DNA from: Gracilaria domingensis
Taxonomy: Eukaryota; Rhodophyta; Florideophyceae; Gracilariales; Gracilariaceae
Reading direction: 5' to 3'
Assembly (NCBI GenBank): GCA_022539475.1
Contig: VCMS01000399.1
Span: 1 to 64,000 of the forward strand
DNA: 64,000 bases
Shown here in pieces: positions 19,401 through 31,109 of this stretch (position 1 is the first letter of the stretch; the number at the start of each line of letters is the position of its first letter). The position numbers and the translations under genes are program-made. Under the pieces are notes generated by a model. That model saw only the letters and a program-made list of their open reading frames with translations. It was not told where the DNA came from and did no database searches.

Positions 19401-21127
19401 TGTCGGATGTTTCGTTTCCTTCAGCGACTTCACCCTTACCTCGTCGACCGAGAGTTTCCCTGAGCGGATAATATAGCCCAGGTATTTCACCGAGTCGGTA
19501 AAGAATTCTCATTTCTTGAGCTTCAAGGTAACACCTGCGTCACGCAGAACGTGCATCACTTCCCTCAAATGGGACATATGTTCATCCATACTGTTGGAAA
19601 TACGACAATGTCGTCCAAGTACACGAGACAAGTTTTCCACTTGAATCTGGCCAACAGAATGTCAATCGCGCGCTGAAACATAGCGGGAGCATTCGTTTGC
19701 CCGAAGGGCATCCGTTTGAAACGGTACAGTCCTTGATGACATGCAAACGCGGTTTTATCGCGATCTTCCTCTCGAATTGGAACCTGCCAGTAACCCCAAC
19801 TGGCGTCAAGGGCGGTAAATACTCTGGCGCTTCCCAGTAAGTCGATGTACTCATCCATCCGTGGAATCAGATACACGTCTTTGACGGTAACGGCGTTGAG
19901 TCGGCTGTAATCGATGCAAAAACGCCACGATCTATCCGACTTCAGAACAAGTACAACAGGCGATGCCCATGACCATTTAGCTGGCTCAATTACGTCGGCA
20001 CGTAGCATCTTCTGGACTTGAGACTTTTCTTCTTCCCGCGCTTTCGGACCTGCTCGATACGGTTGTTGCGCCATAGGGCGAGTATCTGGGAGCAGATCAA
20101 TACGGTGCTCGGTGATTCCAATTGTTCCAAGTGAACCGTCCCACATGGGAGTAAAGTTTCTGAGCATGTCTCGCAACTTCCGGCGATGAGACGCTGGGAC
20201 ATGGTCCAGATTCAACTTCTCTAATTCCTCAACAGGATACGTCTGTTCTGTGCCAGGGGGCAGCGCTGATTTAATCAAAGTGAACGGTCGTTCGTGACCC
20301 GAAATAACTAGATTCACCTCTTCAGTAGCAACTGCTTCCGGTACGGCGGAGTTTCCATTTCTGGAAGAATCCGACAAAACGGAGTTTCCAGGACGCACGT
20401 CTCCCTCCTTAGCTTCGGGCACCGAGAACCTCGGACGTTGGGATTCTCGTATGTACGAGCGCCTTCGGTGCGGCAGGACCGAATCCAGTACCTGGTGTTT
20501 GACTAGCCACTGAGTGGTTTCGCCAAAGTTGACAACGAGTACCTTGAAAGGTCGATCGGACTCGATGGAAACAACACCATTAGCTAAAGCGAGCTGTCGC
20601 TGATCGTATAACGATGAAAATGGTTGAAAGAGTCGAATTACATGGTGTTTGGAGATGCACTGCACCCACACCTGAGATTCCGGCGGGATTGAAGCGGATT
20701 TTGCTATGCGAAGCTTTGTTGATTTCGAATCCACGTTTGGGACCTCCTGAGCCACAGGTAATGGAACGCGCTTCCGGATTGCGCGCTTCAACGGCTTCCG
20801 AACAATCGGAATGGTTGTACCGTCTTCCATTTCCACGGTTTTCGCCCTTGGGCGTATCGCTTCGATAAAGCGGTTGCAAAAATCACAACCGAGTATAACC
20901 GGTGCAATGAGTGAATCGCAGACAACAAATTCAAGTTTCACCACGTAGGTGCCAAATCTCACTGTGAGAGTTAAGTAACCAACCGTGCGCAACGGGTTGT
21001 TGTTCGCGTCAGCGATATCCAAGCCTGGACCGTAGCGAACGAATTCCCGAAGTGCCGGGGGCACTAACGAAGAGTGAATGAGATTGGGTGCAGCAACCGT
21101 GTCCAACACAGACAGTTGACGAACCAT
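16450..21127 (-). pseudogene. Element 1 pol region: protease, RT, RNase H, integrase (broken)
   Basis: In order on the minus strand: an aspartic-protease-like start (VLDTVAAPNLI, where DTG would be expected), RT with YLDDIV, RNase H, the integrase zinc-binding and core segments, and an integrase C-terminal, Pro-rich tail. All parts resemble those of element 3. Several breaks. Fossil. Confidence 0.8.
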
Positions 21128-21977
21128 AAAGTGGTGTGATAGGCCGAGGTAAGCATAAACCTTTTAATACCTCTTGGCCATCACAAGAACTCTATCCGGG
21201 TTACGGAAGTTTCGGGACCGTACCCACGGACGACGAAGAACCGTTAGAAGCTCTGAGTCCATGTCAGATTGAGCCATCTTCCTCGTAAGGATCTTTCTCT
21301 TAAGGAAAGTGACCTGGGAGCGAAGCGGCGGCGCCTCGGGCGTCTCCGACTTCGGCTCAGAAGACGCCCGTCCCGCGGGGGAACTCCCAAGTTTAGTTTT
21401 TCTGGGCGGGGTTGGCCGGCGACGGCAAACTCTGTCCAGAGTGGGAAACAGAATTTCCTGATTCTTGGTTGGTCACAGTTACCTGTTCAGCCTGGTTCCG
21501 AGGTTGCTCAGTTCGAACGTTCTGTCCTGTAACAGGATTGCCAAACTTGGCCCTTTGCTCTTCATAATTCTTACTCGGATCACGAGCACGGTCAGATGGT
21601 GACAAGGACTCATACCACCCGATAATTTTCGGTGACTCCCGAGCGGGCAACATGCACACGGGTGCAATATGACCGGGTCGGTAACAAATATGAGAGATGG
21701 TCGTCACCGACTTATCGAAAGATCGATTACCATCTGGTCGTAATTGCGGTTGCGTATTCACCCATCCTGGGCGTAAAAAACGGCTGCCGTTGTTCGCGTA
21801 AGCGAGTAGAGCGGCCTGTACCCGTTTTTCTCCAATATAGAGTGCGGGTCACCTTCCGAGGTCGGAGTAGACGACGACAGAATGTCAGAAGACCGGTACG
21901 AATCGGGAGCACTTCCAATGTACTAGACGTTATCCAGATCCGGGTTCACGGAGTTTCCACGTTTCAAGGAAAGAGAT

Positions 21978-22038
21978 GGAGATGACTCGTTGACGAGCAA
22001 CGCCCTCCAAGGGCGTTGCTCGTCAACGAGTCATCTCC
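21978..22038. repeat. Perfect 61-bp hairpin (29-bp arms, 3-base loop)
   Basis: The arms 21978-22006 and 22010-22038 are exact inverted copies around CCA, within the element 1 gag region and 159 bases from the assembly gap. It could be real or a chimeric read end at a difficult place. Confidence 0.85.
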
Positions 22039-22196
22039 GCTCAATTTGAGCGACGGGGTTTCGGCGGGCGCCGAGCACAGAGAACTTCACCTTCAGCCTG
22101 GCATACTGGACCAATTCCAGATAGGTAATCCTACGTCTCTCTTCGCGATATCGCGCCACCAAAGCCTTGATAGAAGGGTCCAACCCATCCACGAAC

Positions 22197-22677
22197 NNNN
22201 NNNNNNNNNNNNNNNNNNNNNNNNNNNNNNNNNNNNNNNNNNNNNNNNNNNNNNNNNNNNNNNNNNNNNNNNNNNNNNNNNNNNNNNNNNNNNNNNNNNN
22301 NNNNNNNNNNNNNNNNNNNNNNNNNNNNNNNNNNNNNNNNNNNNNNNNNNNNNNNNNNNNNNNNNNNNNNNNNNNNNNNNNNNNNNNNNNNNNNNNNNNN
22401 NNNNNNNNNNNNNNNNNNNNNNNNNNNNNNNNNNNNNNNNNNNNNNNNNNNNNNNNNNNNNNNNNNNNNNNNNNNNNNNNNNNNNNNNNNNNNNNNNNNN
22501 NNNNNNNNNNNNNNNNNNNNNNNNNNNNNNNNNNNNNNNNNNNNNNNNNNNNNNNNNNNNNNNNNNNNNNNNNNNNNNNNNNNNNNNNNNNNNNNNNNNN
22601 NNNNNNNNNNNNNNNNNNNNNNNNNNNNNNNNNNNNNNNNNNNNNNNNNNNNNNNNNNNNNNNNNNNNNNNNNNNNN
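22197..22677. other. Assembly gap (481 N)
   Basis: A run of N; any translated frame crossing it is meaningless. It lies inside the gag region of element 1, next to a long hairpin at 21978-22038. Confidence 1.
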
Positions 22678-23564
22678 GATCGACCTCGATGCCGGTTACG
22701 GCCCTCCTTGCTTCCAGACGAGCTGGAAGCGGATGATTTCGCCGAGCGAACACTAGAAATAGAACTATACGAATCTTAGTCATAACGGAGCTCCTTTTTA
22801 GACTTTCGATTCCGGCGAACCGGGGACCGGTGAGTCGAGCGCTTCGGGCCTTCGCCCTCGGCTTGTCGCGCACCGTTCGCGTTATCCATCCGAAGGATCT
22901 CTTTCAAAGCGGACAAAAGAACCGTTAGACGGTCAATCTCCGTTCGTAACGCCCGAATGGAGAATTGATAAGCTTCGACAAAGGCAGCTGGGACACCCAG
23001 ACTTTCCAAAATGGAATTCACATCCTGACCTAAGACACGAATGTCATTAGAGGCATCTCTGAGTTCGGCATCATGAAGCTTCTTTCTAAGATACTGCAGA
23101 TCCTCGAGCAAAGAGTTTTGCGCGAGCTGACTGACACGCAGTTGAGCCTTGAGGTACGAGTATCCAGGGGTTTCAACCACATCGTCTTGTCTCTCCGTGG
23201 CCAGAGTACCCGTAACGGGCGGAGCTCCCGCCGTAGAAGCGGCCATAGGTCCCTACGTGACTGAAGAAGTTCTCCGGGGTTCCGGGACGTGTTCGTCGTC
23301 AGGTGACCTTGTGGGTTCGAAAGCGCGAGAACGCGGAGGCCTAGGCGGAGGCACCCCAGCATCCCTGGGCAAACTGTTCCGAGAGTTCGGCGCAGGTGGC
23401 ACCATACCGGAGCACGGTGTACCGAACAATGGTAAGGTCAAATGCACAACGAGAGATCTCGATACTCCAAAGAGTAAACAACCAACCCACACAACTGGAG
23501 CTCTCACTGACCAGCTAGTGTGTTCTCACCACTGAGATTCCTTACAAGGATCAATTCAAACCCG

Positions 23565-23582
23565 TTCTAAGTCTGGAGACCA
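23565..23582 (-). promoter_or_regulatory. Primer-binding-like site of element 1
   Basis: An 18-mer two bases inside the LTR, starting TGGTCTCC when read on the minus strand. It matches the element 3 site at 16 of 18 positions, so both probably use the same tRNA primer. Confidence 0.6.
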
Positions 23583-23584
23583 CT

Positions 23585-24533
23585 TGTAGTGCAAACCAGG
23601 GGACGGGAGAGACACTCAAGGCTTTCGAGTCCTAGCTCCCTGGAGGAGGTAGACTCAGGGAATGAGCCCTCCGTGCACGGAAAATGGCGCGTGTAAGACC
23701 GCCCGTGCCTCGGGATATACCTCGAAGGTTGACGGGGAACAGGCTAGGTAACGATCCGGAATCGGAGGCCACAGTGATGGGCCGCACCAGTGGGCAGTGG
23801 ACATCCTAAGCAAAAAGGGAAATAGAGGAAAAAATCAAAGGAAACCCCCGGCGGGGCGTGCGGAAAGCGGCAACAGACCCGGCGGCGGGTGACGGAGACG
23901 TGTATTCAGCCCACGCAGCAAAGATCTCTATACAGAGTCGGTAGTTCTACCACTTGTGGTTAAGCAGGTATCTGCACAATGTAAGGTGTCCGAAGACGGA
24001 ATTAGTTCGAGGGAAATGGCCACAAATGATCAGAATTGTCTGAAAGATCCCAAGGGATGGAGCTAGAACTTACCGTACGCGGTGACTCTCCGGGAGGAGT
24101 GGTGCACTTCGCGCAGGCGAAACTAGTCCAGAGCTGAACCCGGTTACCCTTTACTGAAGGTGGAGGTGGCCGCGAGGTCACCTCTTATACCGTAACCGGT
24201 AAATTAGTTAAACTAAATTAAATAATCTAGTGCACACTTGTGCAAAGCCACACACGTGATGTACGTGACCAGCCCGCGTCAGCGGCCAGTAAATAATTCG
24301 ACTGTCGAAACAATTCCTCTGTGAAAAGACCCAAATCAGACCACGTGTATCCACGACCACTCAATACCACGTGCCAGACCATTGCCAGTTCAGCAGACAT
24401 TCCGACATCCAACCACCTTAAAATATCCCAGTTTTGGGCCAAGTTTCATACTTTCCTTTCCTAGGATCAAACCTCGGCGCACGAGTTATGAGCATCATCA
24501 GTGCTGATAGAGCGCTTCGGCGTTTGCTCTACA
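23585..24533 (-). repeat. Element 1 5' LTR
   Basis: On the plus strand it opens with TGTAGTGCAAACCAGG and closes with CGTTTGCTCTACA, both close to the two ends of the element 3 LTR (TGTGGTGCAAAACCGG and CGTTTTGCTCTACA). It has TG…CA ends. It is about 949 bp long. An AT-rich stretch at 24203-24235 may hold the TATA box of the minus-strand promoter. Confidence 0.7.
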
Positions 24534-25441
24534 GGTAGTCGCGGACATCCTGCGAGAAACCTCCTCTCCCCCTTTCTTAGGCCAGCGTAATGCGGTGGTA
24601 AAGAAGCTCTGGACCATACGGTGGAGATTGAGTAAACCAAGTGGTAATTGTGCCATGTCTTCTCCCTTCGCTATCGAATGCGCCTTTCGATACAACCCTT
24701 TCGGTTTTCAGTGTTCTTCATTACCGTTAAGGTGAGCTGCGGTGCCCGCGAGACGTTGCACTCTACCAACCTGGTTGCTCCACACGCTGCGCGCTTTGAA
24801 GTGGCGTTCAGCGATGTATCTGCAAGGATATGCATTACCTCTAGGGCTGAATGTGGGCGCGCGCGGCGCCAAGACCATGAGGTTACTTGCAAAGCTAATC
24901 AAAACATTTGACGCCCAAATTACCCCACCAAATGGTATCAGAAACGCCGAAACACCTTTTGGTCTGTATCTCGGAAACCAAGCGGTTTCAGAGGCTGAGA
25001 ATGCCCGATTTGGCGTTGCTGCGCGGTCACACTACTTGAATCTTTTGACCGAGCATGCGCGTGCACGCTACACACAATAGTGTATACCGAATCGGTTACT
25101 CGCGCCAGGCTCGAAGCATGATGCGCGTGCACTCTTGCCATCTGAAAAAGGCAAATTTTTTGATTTCCACCATTTGGTCTTGCACGCGTGAGGCGCGTGC
25201 CCGGACCGTGGCGCGTGCGTCGCGAGGGGCGGCGCGTGTTACGCGCGACCTCCACGGCTCCATATAAGCGTCACGTCTTCATCATTACTGATCGTGGGCG
25301 CCATCTCCCTTGAGGTTTCTTCACCACCAACAGGTGCGTTCTTTTGTGGTTGCAACTTTTCGCAAATATTCCGTTTGGTTAGTTACCTCATGTTACCAAT
25401 TGGTTATTAGTTAGTAGCAACAAAAGAGGAGGGGGACTATG
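24534..25441. other. Region between elements 1 and 2
   Basis: No convincing coding sequence. The right half holds a promoter-like array and several ACC-N4-GGT words that are also common inside element 2, so part of this stretch may be a diverged 3' LTR of element 2; I could not align it with the other side. The left end may be host sequence flanking element 1. Confidence 0.4.
25057..25269 (+). promoter_or_regulatory. GCGCGTGC array followed by a TATA box
   Basis: GCGCGTGC occurs at 25057, 25123, 25193 and 25211, and GCGCGTGT at 25232, just upstream of CATATAAG (25262-25269). This is the layout of a plus-strand promoter. Downstream, at about 25325-25340, ACCAACAGGTGCG could be an exon end. 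No plus-strand gene follows; minus-strand element 2 starts about 170 bases on. Confidence 0.4.
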
Positions 25442-25462
25442 TCTCCCCCTTCCTTAGACGAG

Positions 25463-28400
25463 TCAACCGATGTGGTTAGACAAGTCAACCGTCCGGTGGC
25501 ATAGGTTCCCTCGCCTCCGCCAGTATCGGATGGCGAAGTTCATAGGAATAGCTGAGGGTGGCTCAGAAGTGTCACCCTCAGGCCCCCAACCATACCACCG
25601 TACGCGGTACTTAAGACCTTCTGGTGTACGTTCGTGACCGACGATGGATTCCACAGGATATTCATCCGACTCCTGTGCGTATACCACTTGGTTCTCTGCG
25701 TTTGTCGCGATGTCCTTCAAGGTTTTCTGGGCTTCTCTATCAGGGTCACTTGGCTCCTCCACCGGTGAGATGTAGTCCGGATCGGTTCTGCCTTCGTCTT
25801 CACCTACCTCTAAAGGTTGTTCTTCACCACTTGGTGTGACGCAAAGCTCAACCGTACGGGGATCTTGCGCGCGTTTTCCCGCATCCCTACGGTGTTGAAC
25901 CGTCTCCGGTGCTACCGATACGCGGTCAATTGACACAGTATTGTGCAGACCATCTTGAAGTATCGTCACCGTCCGGTCAGTATACTTCAGAACCTTATAG
26001 GGACCCGTAGATTTTGGGAGTAACTTAGAGTTGACCTCCAGGTCAATCTCTTTGTCATCTGCCTCGTCACCAGGCCTCGGTCCTGAACCTTTTGGCGGTA
26101 CGTCTAGGTAGACATACTGACCCGGTTCTACCGATACCATTCGGTTTATCTTTCGGTCGTAGTCTGCTTTGTAGCGTCGCTGAGCGGCAGTGAGCTTGCT
26201 CCGCGCGTACTTCAAAGCTTTCCTCAACCTCAGTAGGGTATTCCTCTTCACCTGAGCGGGAGTTAAGGATCCAGCTGGGGCTTCACCAGTTGGTTCACCT
26301 TGAAAGACAATACCAGGAGGGTGACGAGAAAGCACCACACCAAACGGTGTTGTCTGCGTCGAGCGATGTACCGTTAGGTTGTAGGCGTAGATCAGCGGCC
26401 GAACCAGCTCACCCCAACCAGTTTGGGGCCCTTCCATGTAGTGTCTCAACCTCGATACCAGAGTTTGGTTAAACCTTTCCACTTGCCGATTGGTTTGGGG
26501 GTGGTAGGCGGTAGTGAAGTAGTGTTTGATACCTAACAGGTTACAAACAGCTTCGAAGAACTTCGCCGCGAGGTTCGAACCGTTATCTGTCAGCAATTAA
26601 AGCAGGACACCATACAGATAGACCCAATTGTTGAGAAACGCGATTGCCAAGGTCGTACTCTTCGTGTCCTTCAGAGGTATAGCTCTAGTGAGCTTGGAGA
26701 ACCGATCAGTGATAATCATAATATGTTGGTATCCCTTGAGGTCCTCGGTAGCGGACCTAGAAGGTCAATGGCGACAAACTCAATAGAACCCGCTGCTGGA
26801 AACAGCTTGAGGTACTTCCTATGTTTTTGCACACCACCACGGGTTCTCAAACATGACTCGCACTGCGCCATAAAGAAGTACACGTCGTGTGCCATGTGTG
26901 GCCAGCATAACTGTCTCCTCAGGGTATAGTAAGTCCTTGTACCACCCAGGTGACCAGCAAGCCTGGGAAAGTGAGTCAGATAAAGTACTCTAGGCCGCAA
27001 GGATTTCGGTACGACTTTTTAGAGGAGACCGTCGATGGTTGATTTCCGCACAAGATAACCGTTTCGGTCGACGTCAAACTGCGATCCCTTCCTGCCAACT
27101 TGGTCTGCCGGCGACTTGCAATACGGGTCTTCAGCTTGCTCCCGAAGGAACTTCTCTGGGGAATGGGCGTGACGTCCATTTTCTCAAGGGTCATGACCCG
27201 TTGGTAAATATTGTCATTCCAGAGTTCATCTTCCCCAGGTATTTCCCAAACGTCCTGTACCGTATCGGTCAAATTACCACTTGGGTCAGTAGAAATTGTG
27301 AAGCACGGTATATCGTCCTCCACCGGTTCGGTTTCCAACCCATCGGTACTAAGAGGCGACAAAGCGTCTGCGACTTTGTGTTTTATACCGGGACGGTACT
27401 TTATGTCGAACTCTATTTCAGATAACGTAACCTCCACCTGGCCAATCGACCAGAAGCATCTGACAATCCGAGTATCCACCTGAAGGAATCAGGATCAGTC
27501 CGCAAGGTAAAACGTGCACCATATATGTAAGGACGGAGCACCAGTATGCTCCACACTACTGATAGACATTCCTTCTCGGTTACTGTATACTTCTTCTCCG
27601 TTTCGGTCAGCGCTGGACCCCAATAACTAGTTGGTAGCTTGTCGCCGTTCTCTTGCTCCTGCATGAGGCAGCAACCAATTTGGGCGTCCGAAGCGTCGGT
27701 ATCTAGCGTGTAGCGGTAACCAGCTTTGGGTAACGCCAATATTGGTGGGTTCAGAAGCTCTCGTTTGAGCGTTTCGAACGCGTTCATCTCTTCATCCGAG
27801 AGATTCTCAAACCTCATGCATTGACCTTTAAAAAGCTTTCTGTTCAACGGAGCCGCAATAGTGGCAAATTCTTTGATGAACCTTCGGTAGACATTACACA
27901 AACCAATAAAGGATCTCACTTCTGTCTGTGACCGCGGCGCTTTCGCTTCCTGAACGACACGCAGATTTCGCTTGGCTACCGAAAGGCGACCTGGGCTAAT
28001 TGTGTGCCCCAGGTATTCCACTTTGGTATCGAAAAAGAAGCACTTGCGGAGCTTCATCGTTACCCCTGCGATCTGTAACAATCTCAAAACCTGACGGACG
28101 TGAACGAAATGTTCTTCCACCGATCTGAAATAGATGATAACATCATCCAAATATACCAATGCGGTTCTCCATTTGATTTTCGAGAGGATGATATCTAGCG
28201 CTCGCTGGAACGTAGCGGGTGCATTGCAAAGACCAAAGGGTATCCGAGTAAAACGGTAAAGACCATCATGGCACGTGAAAACCGTTTTATCTCGGTCCTC
28301 CTCCTTTATCGGCATTTGCCAATAACAGCAATTGGCGTCCAAAGTGGTGAATATTTGTGCATCCTCAAGGGAATCAATGCACTCGTCCATCCTGCGTATT

Positions 28401-29760
28401 GGGTACGAATCCCGTATGGTGACATTGTTCAACTTCCTGTAGTCGATACAAAACCTCATTCTAGGATCCCCCCTTCTCTGAACCAACACCTCTGGGCTGG
28501 CCCATTCCGATTGGGCTGGTTCTATTACACCTTCCCGGAGCATCCTTTCTACCTCTTCCAACTCTACCTCCCGGGGTTTTGGACCTGCACGGTAGGGTGG
28601 TTGCCATATTGGTTTCGCGTCTGGCACCAGTTCGATACCGTGCTCAGCTGCCTTGATTTCACCTAAATGGCCAGAGCACATGGTTTCAAATTCTTCAAGG
28701 AGACGGAGGATACGTCGCTTGTATGGGCCGTAATCGTTACCTGCTTGGAATTAATCTCTCAAATCCCTTACTGGATCTAGCTCCAGTTTCTTCCTGGCTT
28801 TTACCGCATCGGTGTCAATATCGGTCAGTACGGTCTTGTTATCAGCATTCTTCCATACCACTTGGTAATTCTCGAACGATTTCCTCCCCCCTTCCTTAGA
28901 GTAGGCGACCTCTCTGGACTCGGTTGGCATCATGAATACACCTGTTGGGGCTGGTAGAGCGACACCTATCACGATATTCTTCAGTAAGTGCACCGTGTGG
29001 TTTCCGAAATTGCTGAGGTATACCTGAAATGGACTATGGGGTACGTCGTCGATGATTCCGTTCGCCATTAAGGTAAGATTTCGTTCCACTGTCCTTGGAT
29101 GGTTCTGCAACGTTACCAGGCCTGGTGTATCGCATGAAACCGTAACCGTAGCCTGGTGCATAAGGGCTATAGAAACCTTCTTGGTGAGCCTAACCTTATT
29201 GGAAAGCGTATTGGTTGGAAGTTTCCGCGTTGGTGTTCGGGCCCAACCACTCCTGGTTTTCGTATGAACTTGAATGGAAACCTTTCCACCGTAACGGAGC
29301 AGGATTGTCTGTGATCCTGGGAAGATTGCTCTCACATGATTGTCAAGGAAACTAGTTCCCAGGATGCAATCCGCAGCCAATCTGTCCACAACGTAGAACT
29401 TCACTCGCACCTTCCAGGTTCCAATTTGCACCATAGTGGTCAGCGTTACTCTTACTAACAGAGGGCGATTGTTAGCGTCTACCAAAGGTTGAGTGTAGCT
29501 TCTGACTTGAGTGTTTCCAGCACCGCTTTCGGTATCATACGGGCGTTCAATACGCACGGACTGGCACCGGTATCGAGTAAGTAAATTGCAGGCACCGCAT
29601 GGGAAGGTGAGAAACAAAGCGAAACACCAACTTTATAGTTATTGTACTTCATGAGCATAACCTTCATTGGTGTACTGTTCTCGTCCTTCACGGTGTCATC
29701 CAATCCTTTCGGTATCGAATGGCCTTCCAAATTTCGGTTGGGTGTGGCCTCAACCACAAC
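25463..29760 (-). pseudogene. Element 2 protease-RT-RNase H-integrase-chromodomain region (broken)
   Basis: Signatures: a protease-like LLDTGASPCVL, RT with PFGLCNAPATF and YLDDVI, RNase H with TDASD, an integrase zinc finger (H…H, CESC), the core with DNG and NRQVERFNQ, and a C-terminal chromodomain (VESIVGHERTPEG…YRVRWYGWG). The chromodomain suggests targeting to marked chromatin. Several breaks. Fossil. Confidence 0.8.
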
Positions 29761-29765
29761 CGGTT

Positions 29766-30971
29766 TTAGTTTTCCTCGTGCTTGGGAGCATAGAAGGCTT
29801 CCAAGATCGGTTCTTGTTCCACAAGGTTGACCTGACTGGGTCCGAAAGTTGCCGATTTGCTACCAATGTGATGCTTAGTGATTTTCTGAGCTACCGCATC
29901 GGTGTAGTCAGAATCCTTGTTCCGTAACCTGTAGGTCCTGTAATCAACCTCTTTGGTGAACAGGTCGTTCAACGGCTGAATTACCTCCAGGTCGGAAACG
30001 GTGTCTGATTCGGTATCAGAATCATTCCTTCCTTTCCTACCGTTGCTGGTTCCCTTAGATATTCTTGTAGACCTCTTGGTTTTTTTCCTTCTCCTTCTCT
30101 CACCTTTACGGTTGTTCTCCGAGGACTCCGAATCGGTATCTGAACTCGACGAAGTAGAAATTGAATCCCACTTTCTCTGCCTACCTCGACGGTTCTCCTT
30201 TTTCTTACCTTTATGGTTTCTTCGCCGCTCATCCTCCGAGTCGGACGAATCATCCTCAGGGCCACCTCCTGCGGCACCCTTTCGAGCGATACCAATTGGT
30301 TTGGGCAAATAGTAACCGCTCGGAACATCTGCTGCCCAGCCCTTCCGGTCACGTTCCAAAGAACCCTTGTGGTCCCCACTGTCAGCTGGTAAAGACTGAG
30401 AATATTGTATCGAACCCCTCGGGACCTCATGAGGCGTCGTGCCAACTATGTTCACCCTGGATGGTATTCCTTCTGCGTACCCTTCGGTAATCCATAGGTC
30501 TTGAACCACGCGGTATATCTCACCTTTGGCGTCCGTCTATAGGTACTCGCGCACCATTCTCGGTAACATTACCCTAACTTCCACAACCGCGCGGTCAATT
30601 ACCACTCCGGTAAGTGTGTCCACATCCAAAGAGGGCGCAGCCATTCCACCTTCAAGGTCTACCTTATTGGTTGTGGCGTCCTTCACCACTTGGGTCATGA
30701 GATTTCTGGCTCGCTTCTCAAGACGAGGCCAGATCTCCTCAACCATTTCACCATAAGGATTAACCTTCACGGTATCCGGCCGCGCCCTTACCACCGCCGA
30801 GTCGTCCTGATGGACAGCCTTACCTCTTGGGTTACGTAGCAATTCCTCCGGGTTGTCCAAAATTGGTTGTACCGGGGGTACGGAAGGTCCACCTGCAAGG
30901 CTAGAAGGGGCACTAGACCCTTGAATAGACCTCTTAGGTTTCACCATTATTTGGCTGACCGGGGTAGCCAA
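29766..30971 (-). pseudogene. Element 2 gag-like region (broken)
   Basis: A basic, Ser/Asp/Glu-rich protein stretch with long charged runs (KKENRRGRQRK, SSSSDTDSESSE), as in the middle of the gag of element 3. It is assigned by position next to the protease and the primer-binding-like site. No zinc knuckle was recognised. Fossil. Confidence 0.55.
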
Positions 30972-31086
30972 TTGTTTTCCTGGTATTCCAACTAGCGAAT
31001 TGGTTTGAATCCCTTTCGTCCTACGAAGGGCTTCGTTTCCAAAGTGAGCACGACAAAAACATATTAGGTGTTATCCAACAACAACC

Positions 31087-31104
31087 TTCTGGGTCGGGAG
31101 ACTA
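31087..31104 (-). promoter_or_regulatory. Primer-binding-like site of element 2
   Basis: An 18-mer differing at two positions from that of element 3, just inside the probable LTR start at 31110. Confidence 0.5.
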
Positions 31105-31109
31105 AAATA

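Larger units (their letters stand above)
21390..23246 (-). pseudogene. Element 1 gag region (broken, contains assembly gap)
   Basis: Gag-like peptides include a segment like FVDGLDPSIKALVARYREERR and a CCHC-type knuckle (CYRPGHIAPVC), which are close relatives of the element 3 gag. The region is interrupted several times and by 481 N. Fossil. Confidence 0.7.
16450..24533 (-). mobile_element. Element 1: broken Ty3/Gypsy LTR retroelement, 3' end lost
   Basis: A minus-strand fossil with the order LTR (23585-24533), primer-binding-like site, gag region, protease, reverse transcriptase, RNase H, integrase. It resembles element 3 in every part, but the protein sequences have diverged. It has many breaks (more than five), an assembly gap in gag, and no 3' LTR or chromodomain that I can see, so its downstream end has been lost at about 16.45 kb. 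It is older than element 3. Confidence 0.85.
25442..31109 (-). mobile_element. Element 2: broken chromodomain Ty3/Gypsy retroelement (internal region)
   Basis: A minus-strand fossil. Order from high to low coordinate: primer-binding-like site (31087-31104), gag-like region, protease, RT with RNase H, integrase, chromodomain, and a polypurine tract (AAGGAAGGGGGAGA on the minus strand, 25440-25453). It is diverged from elements 1 and 3 but of the same class. It has several breaks. An LTR probably starts at 31110 (TGTCG) on the right; its far end and the matching left LTR were not resolved. Confidence 0.8.

Noticed and set aside
22016-22873. Long open frames across the N run
   Set aside because: Mostly unknown residues; only the short ends carry gag-like sequence.
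24927-24940. TGGTATCAGA as a primer-binding site for initiator-Met tRNA
   Set aside because: It is not next to an LTR edge, and the elements here share another primer-binding-like 18-mer.
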